A stretch of 64,000 bases of DNA from Geosiphon pyriformis (taxonomy: Eukaryota > Glomeromycota > Glomeromycetes > Archaeosporales > Geosiphonaceae). Location of the stretch: NCBI GenBank assembly GCA_016748015.1, contig JAAOMT010000420.1:226602-290601 (forward strand), in the 5' to 3' direction. The notes beneath the pieces are model-generated. The model searched no databases. It was not told the origin of the DNA and was given only the letters and a program-made list of their open reading frames with translations. Both the position numbers and the translations under genes were made by a program. Shown in pieces: positions 23,997 to 35,599 of the stretch. Positions within the stretch are counted from its first letter, which is position 1; every line of letters begins with the position of its first letter.

Positions 23997-26643
23997 ACAA
24001 CACAGCAAAAACAAATTCAAAGTGGCAACCACACCAGACGCAACAACTCTAGAGTATTACCAATCAATTTACACCCACTGCAAGCAAAGATTCAACATTC
24101 CAGACGGAATTGAAATTGTCAAGAAATCAGTATACCAATGCATTGAAAACCGCATCAACAATTATTTTTTTGGAAATTACAATATCTCAGAAGTTAGAAG
24201 CAACCTTTACAATAATTTAGCACACTATTCACAGTTGGGAACTGAAGACCTTAATAGTGAAACACTTGCCACTTACTTTCACGAAATTAATTATAACATT
24301 ATTAAATACTGTGAAGAAACATATCCAGTGCAGTCTCAATACACTATTGATTTTGAATCGGAAACAGAAACAAGCAACAAAGGCAAAAACAAATTAAAGC
24401 AATATTCAAGAACCACCCCAAATACTCCAACACTACCGAAAACAACTGCTAAACATTTACAAACACCTGAACAAGAAACCAGTTCAAAACTTCTACTTAC
24501 TATCACACCTTTTCCAGCCTCACTTGTATAAGCACAAACACCTAATTCACCCTTGAATCGATTTGCAAGACCAGAAGATTTTACATCACTCAGAAGTCTC
24601 ACCAGACAACAAGAACCCCCTCAAACTAGTTCTAATCTCCTTGATTTTCTAGCTGAAAATCAAAGTGAACACTCTGAGACAGCAGCAAACGAAGAAAACA
24701 ACTCTGAAATAACCGAAGAAGAATCAATAGACAGTGAAAACGAAGAAAACAAAATGACAACATACATCACAAAAATCCCTGAATTCAATGGAGAAGATAT
24801 TGAGACCAGTCCCCAAGAATGGCTTGACCAAGTTACTAAAGCTGGAGATGTAAATGGATGGAATGCTGCCAGAATGTTAAGAACAATTCTCTACTTTCTC
24901 AAAGGCATAGCAGAAGAATGGTTTGAAAACCTTGCCGCCCCATTCAATGATTGGAATGCTTTTAAAGCAGCCTTCCTTGAACAGTTCACCGACAATAATA
25001 CCTTTATTGCTCTTCACAATTGTTTTCGAAATATCAAACAAGAACCCTCCAAATCCATTATGACTTATATTGGAAAATTCAACAAACTTCTCAGACGGAT
25101 TTGCCAACTCGAGACAAATGATTATTATTCTGATGCTTAAATCTTGGATCAATTTATTGCTGGTCTGAAAGATAAACTAATTAAAAAGGTTCGCCCACAC
25201 ACGCCAGAAGATTTAAACTCTGCCATCCAGTATGCGAAAAGATACGAAATGGCCATGGAAGAGGCCAATTGTACAAAACTTGTAAATTTGGCAATTGGAG
25301 AAACCAGCTCAGCAGCTGAGGAAAAAATTGACCAACTCACAAAGAAGGTCGAAAACTATTTTACCAACCAACAACAACAACAACAATCCCAAAGATATCA
25401 ACCACTCCAAAAACGAAATCAAAATAATTTTGCACCACTTTCAAATAACCAGCCCCAGAATTACCATTACTGTGAAATCTCTGGCCACTGGAAAAGAGAT
25501 TGCAGAAAGCTACAGCGAGACCAACAAAACAGGGATAATCAACGTTACTCTCCACTACAGCAATCTTATTATCAACCATTACCACCAGCTTACTATCCAC
25601 CAAGACCCCAATACCAAAATAACTATTATCAGCCCGCCCCACAACCAATCCAACAGCAATACCAACAACCACCCACACAACATTATCAAGTACCTGCTCG
25701 AAGACTGATTACACAAAATCAATTCACACCACAAAACCGATACCAAGTAAACAACAATAGAATCAGTTCAAACAACCAATTAGTTCCCCAAAATACCACT
25801 CAACCAAGATCCAACCCTTATCACACTCAACCCAGTTATTTAACAATGCCAGAAGAACAGAATTTTCACCATACTGCACCCTTAGAAGGTAGAGCTGCAG
25901 CCCAACAACAATGAAACCCTTCTCATAACCACACCATTATTCCACCAGCCCAAATTGTTGAAAATGCCAATCTCTCTGATATCTTTCTTTTTGAATTTGA
26001 AGCAAATGAATCACCATTCTTACTTAGCAATACAGTGCTAATGAGCAAAAAGCCATCACTGCAATGTATGCAGAAGCTGAAGTAGAAGGAAAGCCAATTT
26101 GTTTGATCCTAAACAGTGGATCCGCCGGAAGCATTATTACCTACCAGTTAATGTAACAGTTGAAAAGAAATATCAACCGACCAGCTCAAACAGTAATTAT
26201 CACTGCCGATGGTATGAAAAAGACTCCAGTAGGAGAAATTGACAATTTTCCATTCACTCTTGATGGAATCACTATTCCAGTCAAAGTTCTTGTAATGGAT
26301 GCACTCCAGTACCAAGCCCTCATCAGAAATGATTGGCTTCAAAAAGCCAATGCTAATCTGAACTGGGAGACACAAGAGTTAACAATCTCTTACCAAGGAC
26401 AACACGCCTGGGTACTTGCCATTTGTGGTACATTCAACAAACGCTCTGAAAAAGCCCTGGCTTTTGAATTTGAACCAGAAGAAAAAAAACCAATAATTGA
26501 AACATTCATGGCTCTTGGATCAACGTTCAATTGGGCCGATGAAACAAAACAAGAACATTTTACACCACACACTAAACCCGAAACCTCTGGATGGAATATA
26601 TCTTACTCAAAACCTGAACCAAGAAAACAACGCCCCTATATTC

Positions 26644-27255
26644 CCCTTAAATGTAAGGACTGCCACAAGAAACTATCATCAATAGGAGCCTGCATTTCAC
26701 CTGAAGAAGAATATGAGAATCATACTTGTTATTACTGCAAGGCTTGTCACAGAGAGCAATGGGGCCATCTAATAAAAAGGAGCGGAAAATGGGACAACAC
26801 CTCTTGTTTGACTTGTGGAGATATGCTACCAGAAGAATGCAATTAGATTGATGTAGCAATGAGAGGAGGTGTCTGTGATCAAACCTGCCAATATGCTTTA
26901 TCAATTTCAGAAAAAGTAAAAAGAGGAACACCCTTTAATGCAGCATACAACAGTGCTCTCAACAAACTTTATCACTACTTTCATGATGCCGAGATGATTT
27001 TCGACTTAGCAATGGCTTTAATTAATGGAGCTACCAAAGAAGATGTTCGTCAAATAAAGGAAGTAGAATACATTAAATACACTATGGAATTAGCTGGATT
27101 TGATTACAAAGATGAAGTAGAAGTCTATCACCAAATTGCAAGTCACACCTACCCAACTCAAGAAGCTCAAATTCAACGATTAGAGCAAATGAACATTAGG
27201 CTATGTGAAGAATGCATTATGCCTTGTAATGAACAATGGTGTCCCAAATGCTATG
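26644..27255 (+). other. Cys-rich (putative zinc-binding) domain between protease and dUTPase
   Basis: About 70 residues begin with LKCKDCHKKL and contain paired cysteines (CKDC, CYYCKACH, CLTC, EEC). They are followed by a helical stretch of about 90 residues (NAAYNSALNKLY...), then a second Cys cluster (CEECIMPCNEQWCPKC) just before an acidic linker into the dUTPase. The same arrangement is in A and B. A zinc-binding role is inferred from Cys spacing alone; I know no standard retroelement domain at this position with this pattern. Confidence 0.6.
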
Positions 27256-27359
27256 CTCTTAGTATTCCCTTGCCCAGCGAAAATGATGAGAATGAAATTG
27301 AATTTGGAGAACCTGAAGAAATGGAAGAAATTGAAACAACACCCATCTACCTTATCAAA

Positions 27360-27806
27360 AATCAGCCTGCCTTACAACTTAAATACTTCAACAACAACAA
27401 ACAAGGAATAAAATCTGAAAAAGCACATGAAATTGATGTTGGATATGACTTAAGATATCCAGGCAAGAATACTCTTGTTCTCAAACCCAAATCTCTCACA
27501 AAAATCAACCTCAAAATTGCACTTGAAATCCCGCCAGAAGCAATGGTTCAAATCACCTCTCGGTCCTCTCTGGCAAGCAAAAGAATCAATGTCAGAGGAG
27601 GAATAATCGATGCTGGATATACTGGAGACATAACAGTGATGCTTCAAAATGAGACTGACAAACCATTCAAGATCGAACATGCTGAAAAAATTGCCCAAGC
27701 TATTTACCTACCCTTAATCAACATTTCGGGTTTGCAACTAGTCAATCAAAGAGAACATTTAGGAAAAAGTGATAGAGGAACTCAAGGTTTTGGTTCAACT
27801 GAATGA
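27360..27806 (+). other. dUTPase domain within gag-pol of element C
   Basis: All five trimeric dUTPase motifs are visible: (1) EIDVGYDL, (2) SRSSLA, (3) IIDAGYTGDI with the catalytic Asp, (4) KIAQAI, (5) RGTQGFGST near 27776-27802. The family hydrolyses dUTP to dUMP and limits uracil in newly made DNA. In an LTR element it would act during reverse transcription. Here it lies between the Cys-rich domain and the RT. It is in frame with RT apart from one TGA at 27807-27809, immediately after motif 5. Copies A and B keep the domain but have lost key residues. Confidence 0.93.
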
Positions 27807-30800
27807 TTCACAGTTCCAGTTAATATAGCTCTTAACACACAGAACAAATCCTACCAGATTCTCAGACTTCCACAACCGATTACCATCTCACTTTTTGGAG
27901 AACATCCAGAAATTTACACTTGTACAAAGCCAACAACCACACAACAAATTTTTGAGTCCAATGAACAAGTCTGCTTGGAACATAATATTTTGATCCCAAA
28001 CATTTATATTCCAGAAGGAACAAAGAAAGTCCGAGTTACTTTTTACAACCCCAATAATTACCCCATAATTTTATTAAATAATTTAGAAATTGGAGTTATT
28101 CACAGTAATATATTTCAACAAAAATTACCCCAAACAGTCCCCGATTTCCCTGAAATTATTGGACATTCACTACTGAAAATCAACCCAAACTCTAGCTCTG
28201 AAAACTACCATGTTGTTATGGAAAAACTATCTCAAATCAACATGGGACAACTTGAACTACAACAATAGACGCAGCTCAAAGAACTAATTGCAGAATTTGC
28301 TGATATCTTCGCCGAAAACAACAATGACTTAGGAAGAACTGATTTGGTTCAACACCAAATCTATACAGGAGATGCCAAACCCAGGTAACAACAAGCCTAC
28401 CAAGTTGCTCCAGAAAGTCACCAATTTATCCGAGAAGAAGTACAACGGATGCTTAACAATGGGCTTATTCAACCATCAATAAGCCCATGGGCCTCACCTG
28501 TGGTTCTAGTTAAAAAGAAAAATGGAAAGATACGATTTTGTGTTGATTACCGACAACTTAACAGTATCACCATTGGGGATGCCTACCCTCTTCCCCGAAT
28601 TGATAACATGTTGGATGCCCTTGGAAAGTCCAAATACTTTTCAACATTAGATTTAGAAAGTAGATACTGGCAAGTTGCTATGGATCCCAAAGACCGCTCC
28701 AAAACAGCATTCATCACTCAAGAAAGAAATTACGAGTTCAATGTAATGCCTTTTGGATTATGCAATGCACCAGCAACATTCCAAAGACTCATGGATGTTG
28801 TTTACAAAGGCCTCCTTTGGAAATCAGTAGTAGTTTATCTTGATGACACTGATGTTTATTCATCATCTTTTGAGCTACATTTAATTCACCTGCGAGAAGT
28901 TTTTCAATGATTACGGAAAGCAGGATTGAAATTGAACATTGAAAAATGCTACTTCGGAAAGACAAGTTTAGCTTTTCTTGGTCACATTGTTAGCAAAGAT
29001 GGAATTAAACCAGACCCCGGAAAAATCAGTACTGTCAAAAACTTCAAGACTCCATGAAATACCACAGAATTAAGAGGATTTATTGGATTAGCATTCTATT
29101 ACCGAAAATTCATCAAAGGATTCTCAGAAATTGCAAAACCTCTCAACCAGCTCACTATGAAAAATGTCGAATACAAATAGACAAAAGAACACCAAAATGC
29201 CTTCGAGATACTCAAGGAAAAACTCACAACAGTCCCAATCCTCGCCTACTCAGACTTCAGCAACCAATTCCGGTTAGCAACTGATGCTTCTTATACTGCC
29301 TTTGGTGTTATTCTATCACAGTTAGATAACAATGGAAATGAGCAAGTAATTGCTTATGCTAGTAGAACATTAAAACCAGCCGAAAAGAACTATTCTGCAA
29401 CAGAATTAGAAACTGCAGCAGTAATCTGGGCCCTACATCACTTCAACCTTTACCTCAGACCCAAAGAATTCGATATTATCACTGATAATATTGGACTTAA
29501 ATGGCTTCAAAACAAAAACATCCAGCTGAACGCAAAACAAACCCGATGGACAAGATTTTTAGCTAATTATCAATACATCGTACACCACAAACTAGGAAAA
29601 CTCCACACCAACGTTGATTGTCTCTCAAGGATGAGGCAAGATTAGAAACAAAACCAACACTCATTTGAATTAACAGCATCAAAACAACAAACAATGAACC
29701 CTGAAAACTACAACAATCTCAAACAATATTTGGAGACATTAACAATCCCAACAGATTGGTTTTTAGACAAAAAACATTGATTACAATAACAAGCCAAACA
29801 ATATTTTCTACACAACAACATTATCTATCATCGAAATTTCAAAAACCCAACCAAATCACTCAGATTAATACAAGAACAGAAAAAAGAGACCATTTTATAC
29901 AACATGCACTCGGATCCTTTATCAGCACACTTCGGAAAAGATAGCACCACCCAAAGAACACTAGAATATTACTTTTGGCCTTGAATGAAAAAAAACATTC
30001 ATGAATATGTCGAATCTTGTGATAGTTGTCAAAGAAGAGGAAGAACTTGCCCTACAGAATCTTTAAATCCACTCAAAGTTGGACAGCCTTTTGACAGAGT
30101 TGGTATCGATTTAGTTGGACCACTATCTATCACCACTCAAGGAAACCATTATATTGCAGTAGCTGTAGACTATCTTACTAAATGGCCTGAAGCCAGAGCC
30201 ATTCAACGAGCAGATGCAAAATCAGTAGCAAATTTTATCTACGAAGACATCATTTGTAGACATGGATGTCCAATTGAACTTTTATCCGATCAGAGAACAC
30301 ACTTTGTGAACAACCTGATACAAGAAATTTGTGAACGATTCAATGTCAAAAAACCTCTGTCTTTGCCCTACCATCCACAAACAAACGGACTTGTGGAATG
30401 TTTTAACAGAACATTGTGTGAGTCATTAGCCAAAGTCTCAACTGATTTTGAGCAAGAATGGGATCTCTTTATTCTATCAGTGTTACTAGCATATAGGACA
30501 TTAAAACAAGATACCATAAAAAACACACCATTTGATTTAACTTATGGAAGGACGGCAACGTTACCAATTAGTTTTACAGTGGAAACATACCCAGTACAAC
30601 TGATCAATGAAAACAATTTCTAAGAAACACTTCAGTGAAGAGCCTACACTCTGCTTAGTACATTGGAAGGAAAACGACAAATAACAGCCACCCATATTGA
30701 ACACTCCCAAGCTCAACAAAAAGAACAGCATGATGACAAATTGCCTTCAGTCACCAATAAATTCAAAATTGGAAACAAAGTTCTCTTACACAGAACTAAA

Positions 30801-31190
30801 GCTGAAAAACAATGGAGTGGAAAATTTGAAAATAAATGAGATAAACCATTCTTTATCCATGAAGTCCTAGACAATGGATCATACAAGCTAAGACTTGATG
30901 ACAAAATCCTAGCAAAAGTTGCACATGGAGATCATTTGAAACACTATCATTCCAGAAACAATCCTGAACCATTAATTCCACAAATTGGTATACATTCTCC
31001 TTTGGTCAGTCCCGAAGATATTCCCTGAAACTTAGAACCAATAGTTGTTATTGAACAACCTTCCAACCTGAACACTTAATTTAATTTTACTAGTCATTCT
31101 CTTATAATTTAGAAACAATCTCACAAAAACAAAAACAACATAAAAACCCATACACCAAAAATAATTTTTATTTTTTTTCAATTGCTTATA

Positions 31191-31910
31191 ATGACTATTC
31201 CTCAAAACATTCAACAATTATCCCAAAAACTAATGTTAGCTTTAAAAACAATACCCAAATTATCTATTACTGTTACTGGAAACCACATTAATTATATCCA
31301 AACAGAAGTAGTTACAAATTTAGCCCCAAACTCACGAAAATAACACTCATATAAAAAGAACACAAGAAGTTATACTGGAATTCACCTGCCAGAACTTTTA
31401 AAGCTTGCTTTAAGAGAAAACCTAATGCTCACTCCAATTAGTATTCCACCAAATGCTACAATTCAACAAAAACTTCAACTGTGTCTTAATGAGAAAAACA
31501 CTGAATATCCTCCAATCTATAGATATTTTCACATTGGAAAAACACTCTACAAACAGAAACTGGAACTTACAACAGCAAACCTCACAAAAGAAGCTATTCA
31601 GAAACAACTCCACAATGAATTCAAGACAACAGCTGGATCAACAAACAGTCGCTACAGGCTTAGAGCCGCCCTTAAACTTTATGACCTATTCCACACCTGT
31701 GAAAACGTACTACAAAACCCAATTTTTCAACCTTTGAAGATTCAATACATTGGAAAGCTCACAGAACTGAAATTTCAACAATTTTCAGACCAAATTTCTT
31801 CAATAATTTTGGATTATTATCTGGAAATAACAGACAGTACTTGGACTTTGACGGAGCTCAGTCTTGAGGAGGAGGTTATGTTACCAGACGAATTTAGAGA
31901 TATTATTTAG
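31191..31910 (+). pseudogene. Accessory ORF ('ORF3') of element C, one internal stop
   Basis: ATG 31191 to TAG 31908-31910 gives 239 residues, interrupted only by a TAA near codon 50 that is a Tyr codon in copy B. It lies about 110 bp downstream of the integrase stop in its own reading frame. It ends 32 bases into the 3' LTR, so LEEEV is encoded by the polypurine tract and MLPDEFRDII by the LTR. The protein is mostly helical-looking (KLRAALKLYDLF-like stretch, Leu/Gln-rich middle, acidic end), with no signal peptide or membrane span, so it does not look like an envelope protein. Preservation in three diverged copies argues for past selection. Confidence 0.72.
31866..31875 (+). other. Polypurine tract of element C
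   Basis: GAGGAGGAGG ends 3 bases before the 3' LTR (31879). This is the expected place for plus-strand priming, and it overlaps the accessory ORF. Confidence 0.65.
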
Positions 31911-32856
31911 CATGAAATTATCTTATAATTCCTATCATTAATTAGCATATATTATCATTTCAAATGATCACTTATTACATTAGCAAAAATGTCCGAAATT
32001 ATCATTTAATTAATAACCCAAATTGTACACAACACAAATGTAATCTAATTGTGATGATCAATCATGCAATACCCCAAACTATGTAACATTCAAAAAGTTT
32101 GCCAAAATTTGTAGAAATTTGCCAAAATAATTGATAGTTCACCAAAATATCTAATAGTTCGCTGAAATAACTTATAGTTTGCTGAAATGTATCTTTAGTT
32201 CAGCGAAATTTTAGAAAATAGCAAAGTTCAAGTTTATAGAATAGTGTTACGACAAGTTGTATAAAAGAAAAGCTTTTCTCTTCAAGAAAATGTATTTACT
32301 TTAGATTTATTTCTTAAAACCATTTATATACACACAAAAAGAAATAAATATCAAATAATTCGAAAAACCAAATTCTTTAATTATTGTACTTGGAAAATCC
32401 CCAAAACCCAATTAACATTTCGAAATTGATTAGCTACCAATTTCAGTAAACTGTTAGTGACTCCAAGCCTGGATAGAAAACGTTCCCTTGATAAGATCCT
32501 ATTTCTTTTACACTTCTGTTATTTTTCTTTCTTTTCTTATTACAATCATTAGGGTAGCCTACAGACGAGATTCCTGTAGAAGAGTTGACTTTCACAGCAA
32601 AATAACTACACATTTATAGTAAGCTTCCAGACAAGCAATTCCTGGGAAAGAGTTGACGTTTACTACAACATAACTACATAAAGTAACTGGCAAGGAATTG
32701 GCCATTCCACTCATAAGCCCAGCAAATTCAAATTATAGGAGATAATTTGAAGATAAATTCAGTTACTGGAGGTTCAACCACATCCAGAAAACGTGAATTC
32801 ACAGCAAATAAGTATCAACAACATTACAGAAAAGAAACCAAAAACCTCTGGTAACA
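31879..32856 (+). repeat. 3' LTR of element C
   Basis: 978 bp, colinear with 22999-23976 without indels. Confidence 0.95.
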
Positions 32857-32860
32857 ACAT

Positions 32861-33560
32861 TTTAATATATTGCAAACTAGCTTTTAAATAATGCCAACTA
32901 ATTAAGTTATATGTTTTACACATGTCTTATAAAACCAACCAAATTTTTTTGTTCTTTTCAAGACATTTTCAACCATTGAACTAATAGCAAAAATAGAAAA
33001 CTGTATTGAAATGTCTTTTAAAACAGAAAAGTTGTTTTCATAAAAAACACCAAATTTACTACAAACAAGAAAAATTTGATCTAAGAGAATCTTAAAAAAA
33101 ATTTTCTTAGTTATTTCAATCAAAGTAATAGGTTAAATATTTATTAAAATTTTATTCTATTTATAAAATTTAAGTATTATTAAAACCTATGCTCTTCTTT
33201 ACAAAGTTAAAATCATATTCAAGATTAAACATGAATTTAAAAAATCCAAAAAACACTTAACAATATTATTGTTACAATGTTTTCACAATTTATTAGAGAT
33301 ATTACACAAACCAGCAGCTTTTCCATTCAACAAATTTTTGACTACTTAAACCAATTTTTCAAAACCAATAACATTTATAACATTTAAAAATACACTATTA
33401 TTTACATAGTTTAAAAAAACATATTAACTAGTTCAGAATTCAGATAAAAGTCTGAAAATTACTTATTTTTTGGTTCAATTTTTTATAATTATATTAATTT
33501 TAGATTTAACATTATCAAATTCCAAAAATATTTTATTATTAATAATTAAATAATTTAATA
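32861..33560 (-). pseudogene. LINE (minus copy), segment 2: proximal reverse transcriptase
   Basis: Read right to left from the X boundary: IVLNYLIINNKIFLEF, a decayed linker, then KILLDQIFLVCSKFGVFYENNFSV and a DMCKTYNLISWHYLKASLQ run (LINE RT palm, family consensus near QDMRKAYDSVGW). The run ends at the C insertion point. The product is recognisable only as an AT-shifted version of the LINE RT, and there are numerous stops. Confidence 0.78.
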
Positions 33561-34273
33561 CTATTGTTATAAGTTGGAATAACAAACTAACGGATAGCAA
33601 GAGAGAACAGGATTGTAGGATGATGGAAATAATCAAAAAGAATTCAACTTCAAAGAGCAAATTGAATGAATATGAATTTAATGTGCAAGATCAGTCTCAT
33701 AAAATATCTTAGTCACTATTCTTTTTAAAGGTAACTAGTGTTACCAAGTAAAAGCTATGGATTTGTAACTTCTTAGCAATGACAATAGCTTTCACCTAGA
33801 ACACACACATTACCATGATTATGCTACTGACTATAGCATATCATGGGTGTATGGACTATTTCAGTGAATAGGAGAGCAGAAAGGAGTACGTGATAAGGTC
33901 ATTAAAAGTGAAAGAAAGTATTGTTATTATTATTTGTTTTTGGGCAAGAACCAGTCTTAGATATTTTAAAGGGAAAAGAGAAATCACATTTCTTTATATG
34001 TATCAGAAGTGCAACCAGCAACAAGGAATAAAACCAACTACTCAAAGAAATACATAACCAAAATTCTTTTAATTAGTTGTCGAAAGGGTGTGGTGTTCAA
34101 ATGCCCACTTTGAAAACAAAGTTATAGGAATTATAAAAGAAATTATAAAAGTCAAACATAACTGAAATAGATTTTGCTTAAACTTTTTATTGTTGAGACC
34201 ACTCTTTAACAATGTGATACTTTATTATTTATTTTTATATTTAACAACTTGTTTGGTAAAACAAGACTTAATA

Positions 34274-34430
34274 TGAAATGGTGATAACACATGATTTAAA
34301 AGATTGGAAGTAATAGAACAACTTGAAATGGTGATAACAAGTAAGTAAAAGATTATAAACAACATGATTCTAAATGGTGATAAGGAATATGGGAAGACAT
34401 ACTTGAGATTGTGATAACAAGTATTTAGAG
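34274..34430. repeat. Degenerate GGTGATAACA direct repeats in X
   Basis: About four spaced copies of a segment like AAATGGTGATAACAAGTAAG occur over 150 bp, with indels. Confidence 0.55.
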
Positions 34431-35518
34431 CATAGAAAGGGGAAAAAGAATGTAAAGAGTAGAAGAGAGGACTAACTGCTCACTATAAAACTATAGCAAA
34501 GAGTTGGCTCAGTATTGAACTGATACTTTTCTGAGCTGACAGAGGGGCTGTATATATAACTAAATTACATCAAATTTACATACTATATTATAACTATTTA
34601 AAATACATCAATTATTTATATATATTTAATTAATCAATTTATGATGAGCTTACTTAGCCTGTTATTTATCCAAGAGCTAGTAATTTAGATAATCAGATTT
34701 TAGATGGCTGGATCTAGAACATTGATTGTAAATCAATGATATCAATTGTGATTATGATCAACATAATCAGAAGTAGATCAATTAATTACATTTTTTGATA
34801 ACTACTTTTAACCATTGATCGCAAATCTGAAATGTTAGATTGTTCTAATAAGGGCGTATGAGAATTTTGGAGCATAACAAAACCTGTTGTTATCTGATTA
34901 CATGCATCAATCATTTATTTCCATTGGTGTTTCTTAGTTTGTCAAGATTTCTTTATATCCAACTTAGTTAAACTGTTGGATTGTGCCATATTTCTTTGTT
35001 GTAATTAGATTGATTACTGATCATTTATTTCCAGATTGCCAGCTGATTTTGTTAATTAAGTGTGATGATATAGATCTTTTTCGCATGATTTTGATGTTAA
35101 TTTTCATTGTATGTGTTGTAATTTTTGCATTGAAAAGTGTGAAAATCTTCTGGTAATACTGGAGAATCTGAAGGTAGAGGGATAGTCCATATTGTCAACA
35201 ATTGATCACCACTGGTATAATTCTATGCCTCATGTCAGTGCTCTTAGAATTCAATATCAGGTATCAACTTGTGCTTTTCAGTTATGTTTATTCAAATAAT
35301 CTTCAAATGCTACAATTATATACATCAGGAAAAGACCAACAAGTAATCTTTTATCTTTAAGATGTTCAAATACTTAAAAGTAGGGAAAAAGAATTTTAGC
35401 AATCAGAGAAAAATTGAGATGAAAGTTGTTATTTTATTTATTCTTGATTAATCAGATGCTTGTTATTACATACTTTTTTACAGCTAAGAGACTCATCACT
35501 TATATAGCTATTGAAAGT

Positions 35519-35599
35519 GGTCAATGATCAGGTCAATAATTAGGTCAATGATCAGGTCAATGGTCAGGTCATTGATCAGATCAATGATCAGGTTAACGG
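35519..35599. repeat. 12-bp tandem array (GGTCAATGATCA), left part
   Basis: Six full units plus most of a seventh have an exact 12-bp period, with single-base changes. The array continues at 36589-36615 after the solo LTR, giving nine units in all. TGATCA is a 6-bp palindrome, so every unit can pair with its neighbour's complement. Confidence 0.88.

Larger units (their letters stand above)
24022..31079 (+). pseudogene. gag-pol polyprotein of element C (Gag-PR-Cys-dUTPase-RT-RH-IN), broken
   Basis: Gag (24022-25860) includes a retrotransposon-gag core (EWFENLAAPFNDWNAF, near 24917), a Gln/Pro/Tyr-rich tail and a zinc knuckle near 25460 with its first Cys changed to Tyr. A frameshift at about 26036 precedes the protease (NSGSAG where DSG is expected, near 26109). 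Next are the Cys-rich domain (26644-26850), dUTPase (27360-27806), RT (28449-28910; FCVDYRQL, MPFGLCNAPATFQ, VVYLDD), RNase H (from FRLATDASY near 29270 to NVDCLSRM near 29635) and integrase (29800-30620; CDSCQRRG zinc residues, DLVGPL, and DD35E-type core with LPYHPQTNGLVE). The stop is at 31077-31079. Seven or more in-frame stops remain, mostly CAA/CGA/TGG-derived. The frame is open upstream of 24022 to the primer site but has no ATG. Confidence 0.93.
22999..32856 (+). mobile_element. Ty3/gypsy-like LTR retrotransposon copy C (complete, 9858 bp)
   Basis: Identical-length LTRs (978 bp each) are flanked by a perfect 4-bp target duplication ACAT (22995-22998 and 32857-32860). The internal region holds the primer-binding site, gag-pol 24022-31079, accessory ORF 31191-31910 and polypurine tract 31866-31875. 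It is inserted in the RT domain of the minus-strand LINE: removing it and one ACAT restores the frame (...SLQYIKM then CKKFIGFF...). It is the best preserved copy; all five dUTPase motifs and the RT YLDD are intact, but a handful of stops and one frameshift remain. Confidence 0.97.

Noticed and set aside
30600-31190. Chromodomain after integrase (would make it a chromovirus)
   Set aside because: I looked for the aromatic cage motifs and saw none; the region ends with a short GPF/IHEV-like tail (FENK-x-DKPFFIHEVLDNGSYKL) only.
31191-31910. Accessory ORF as an envelope gene
   Set aside because: There is no signal peptide, no membrane span and no Cys pattern; position alone is not enough.
35519-35599. 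CRISPR-like repeats
   Set aside because: The units are 12 bp with no spacers, and the context is eukaryotic.
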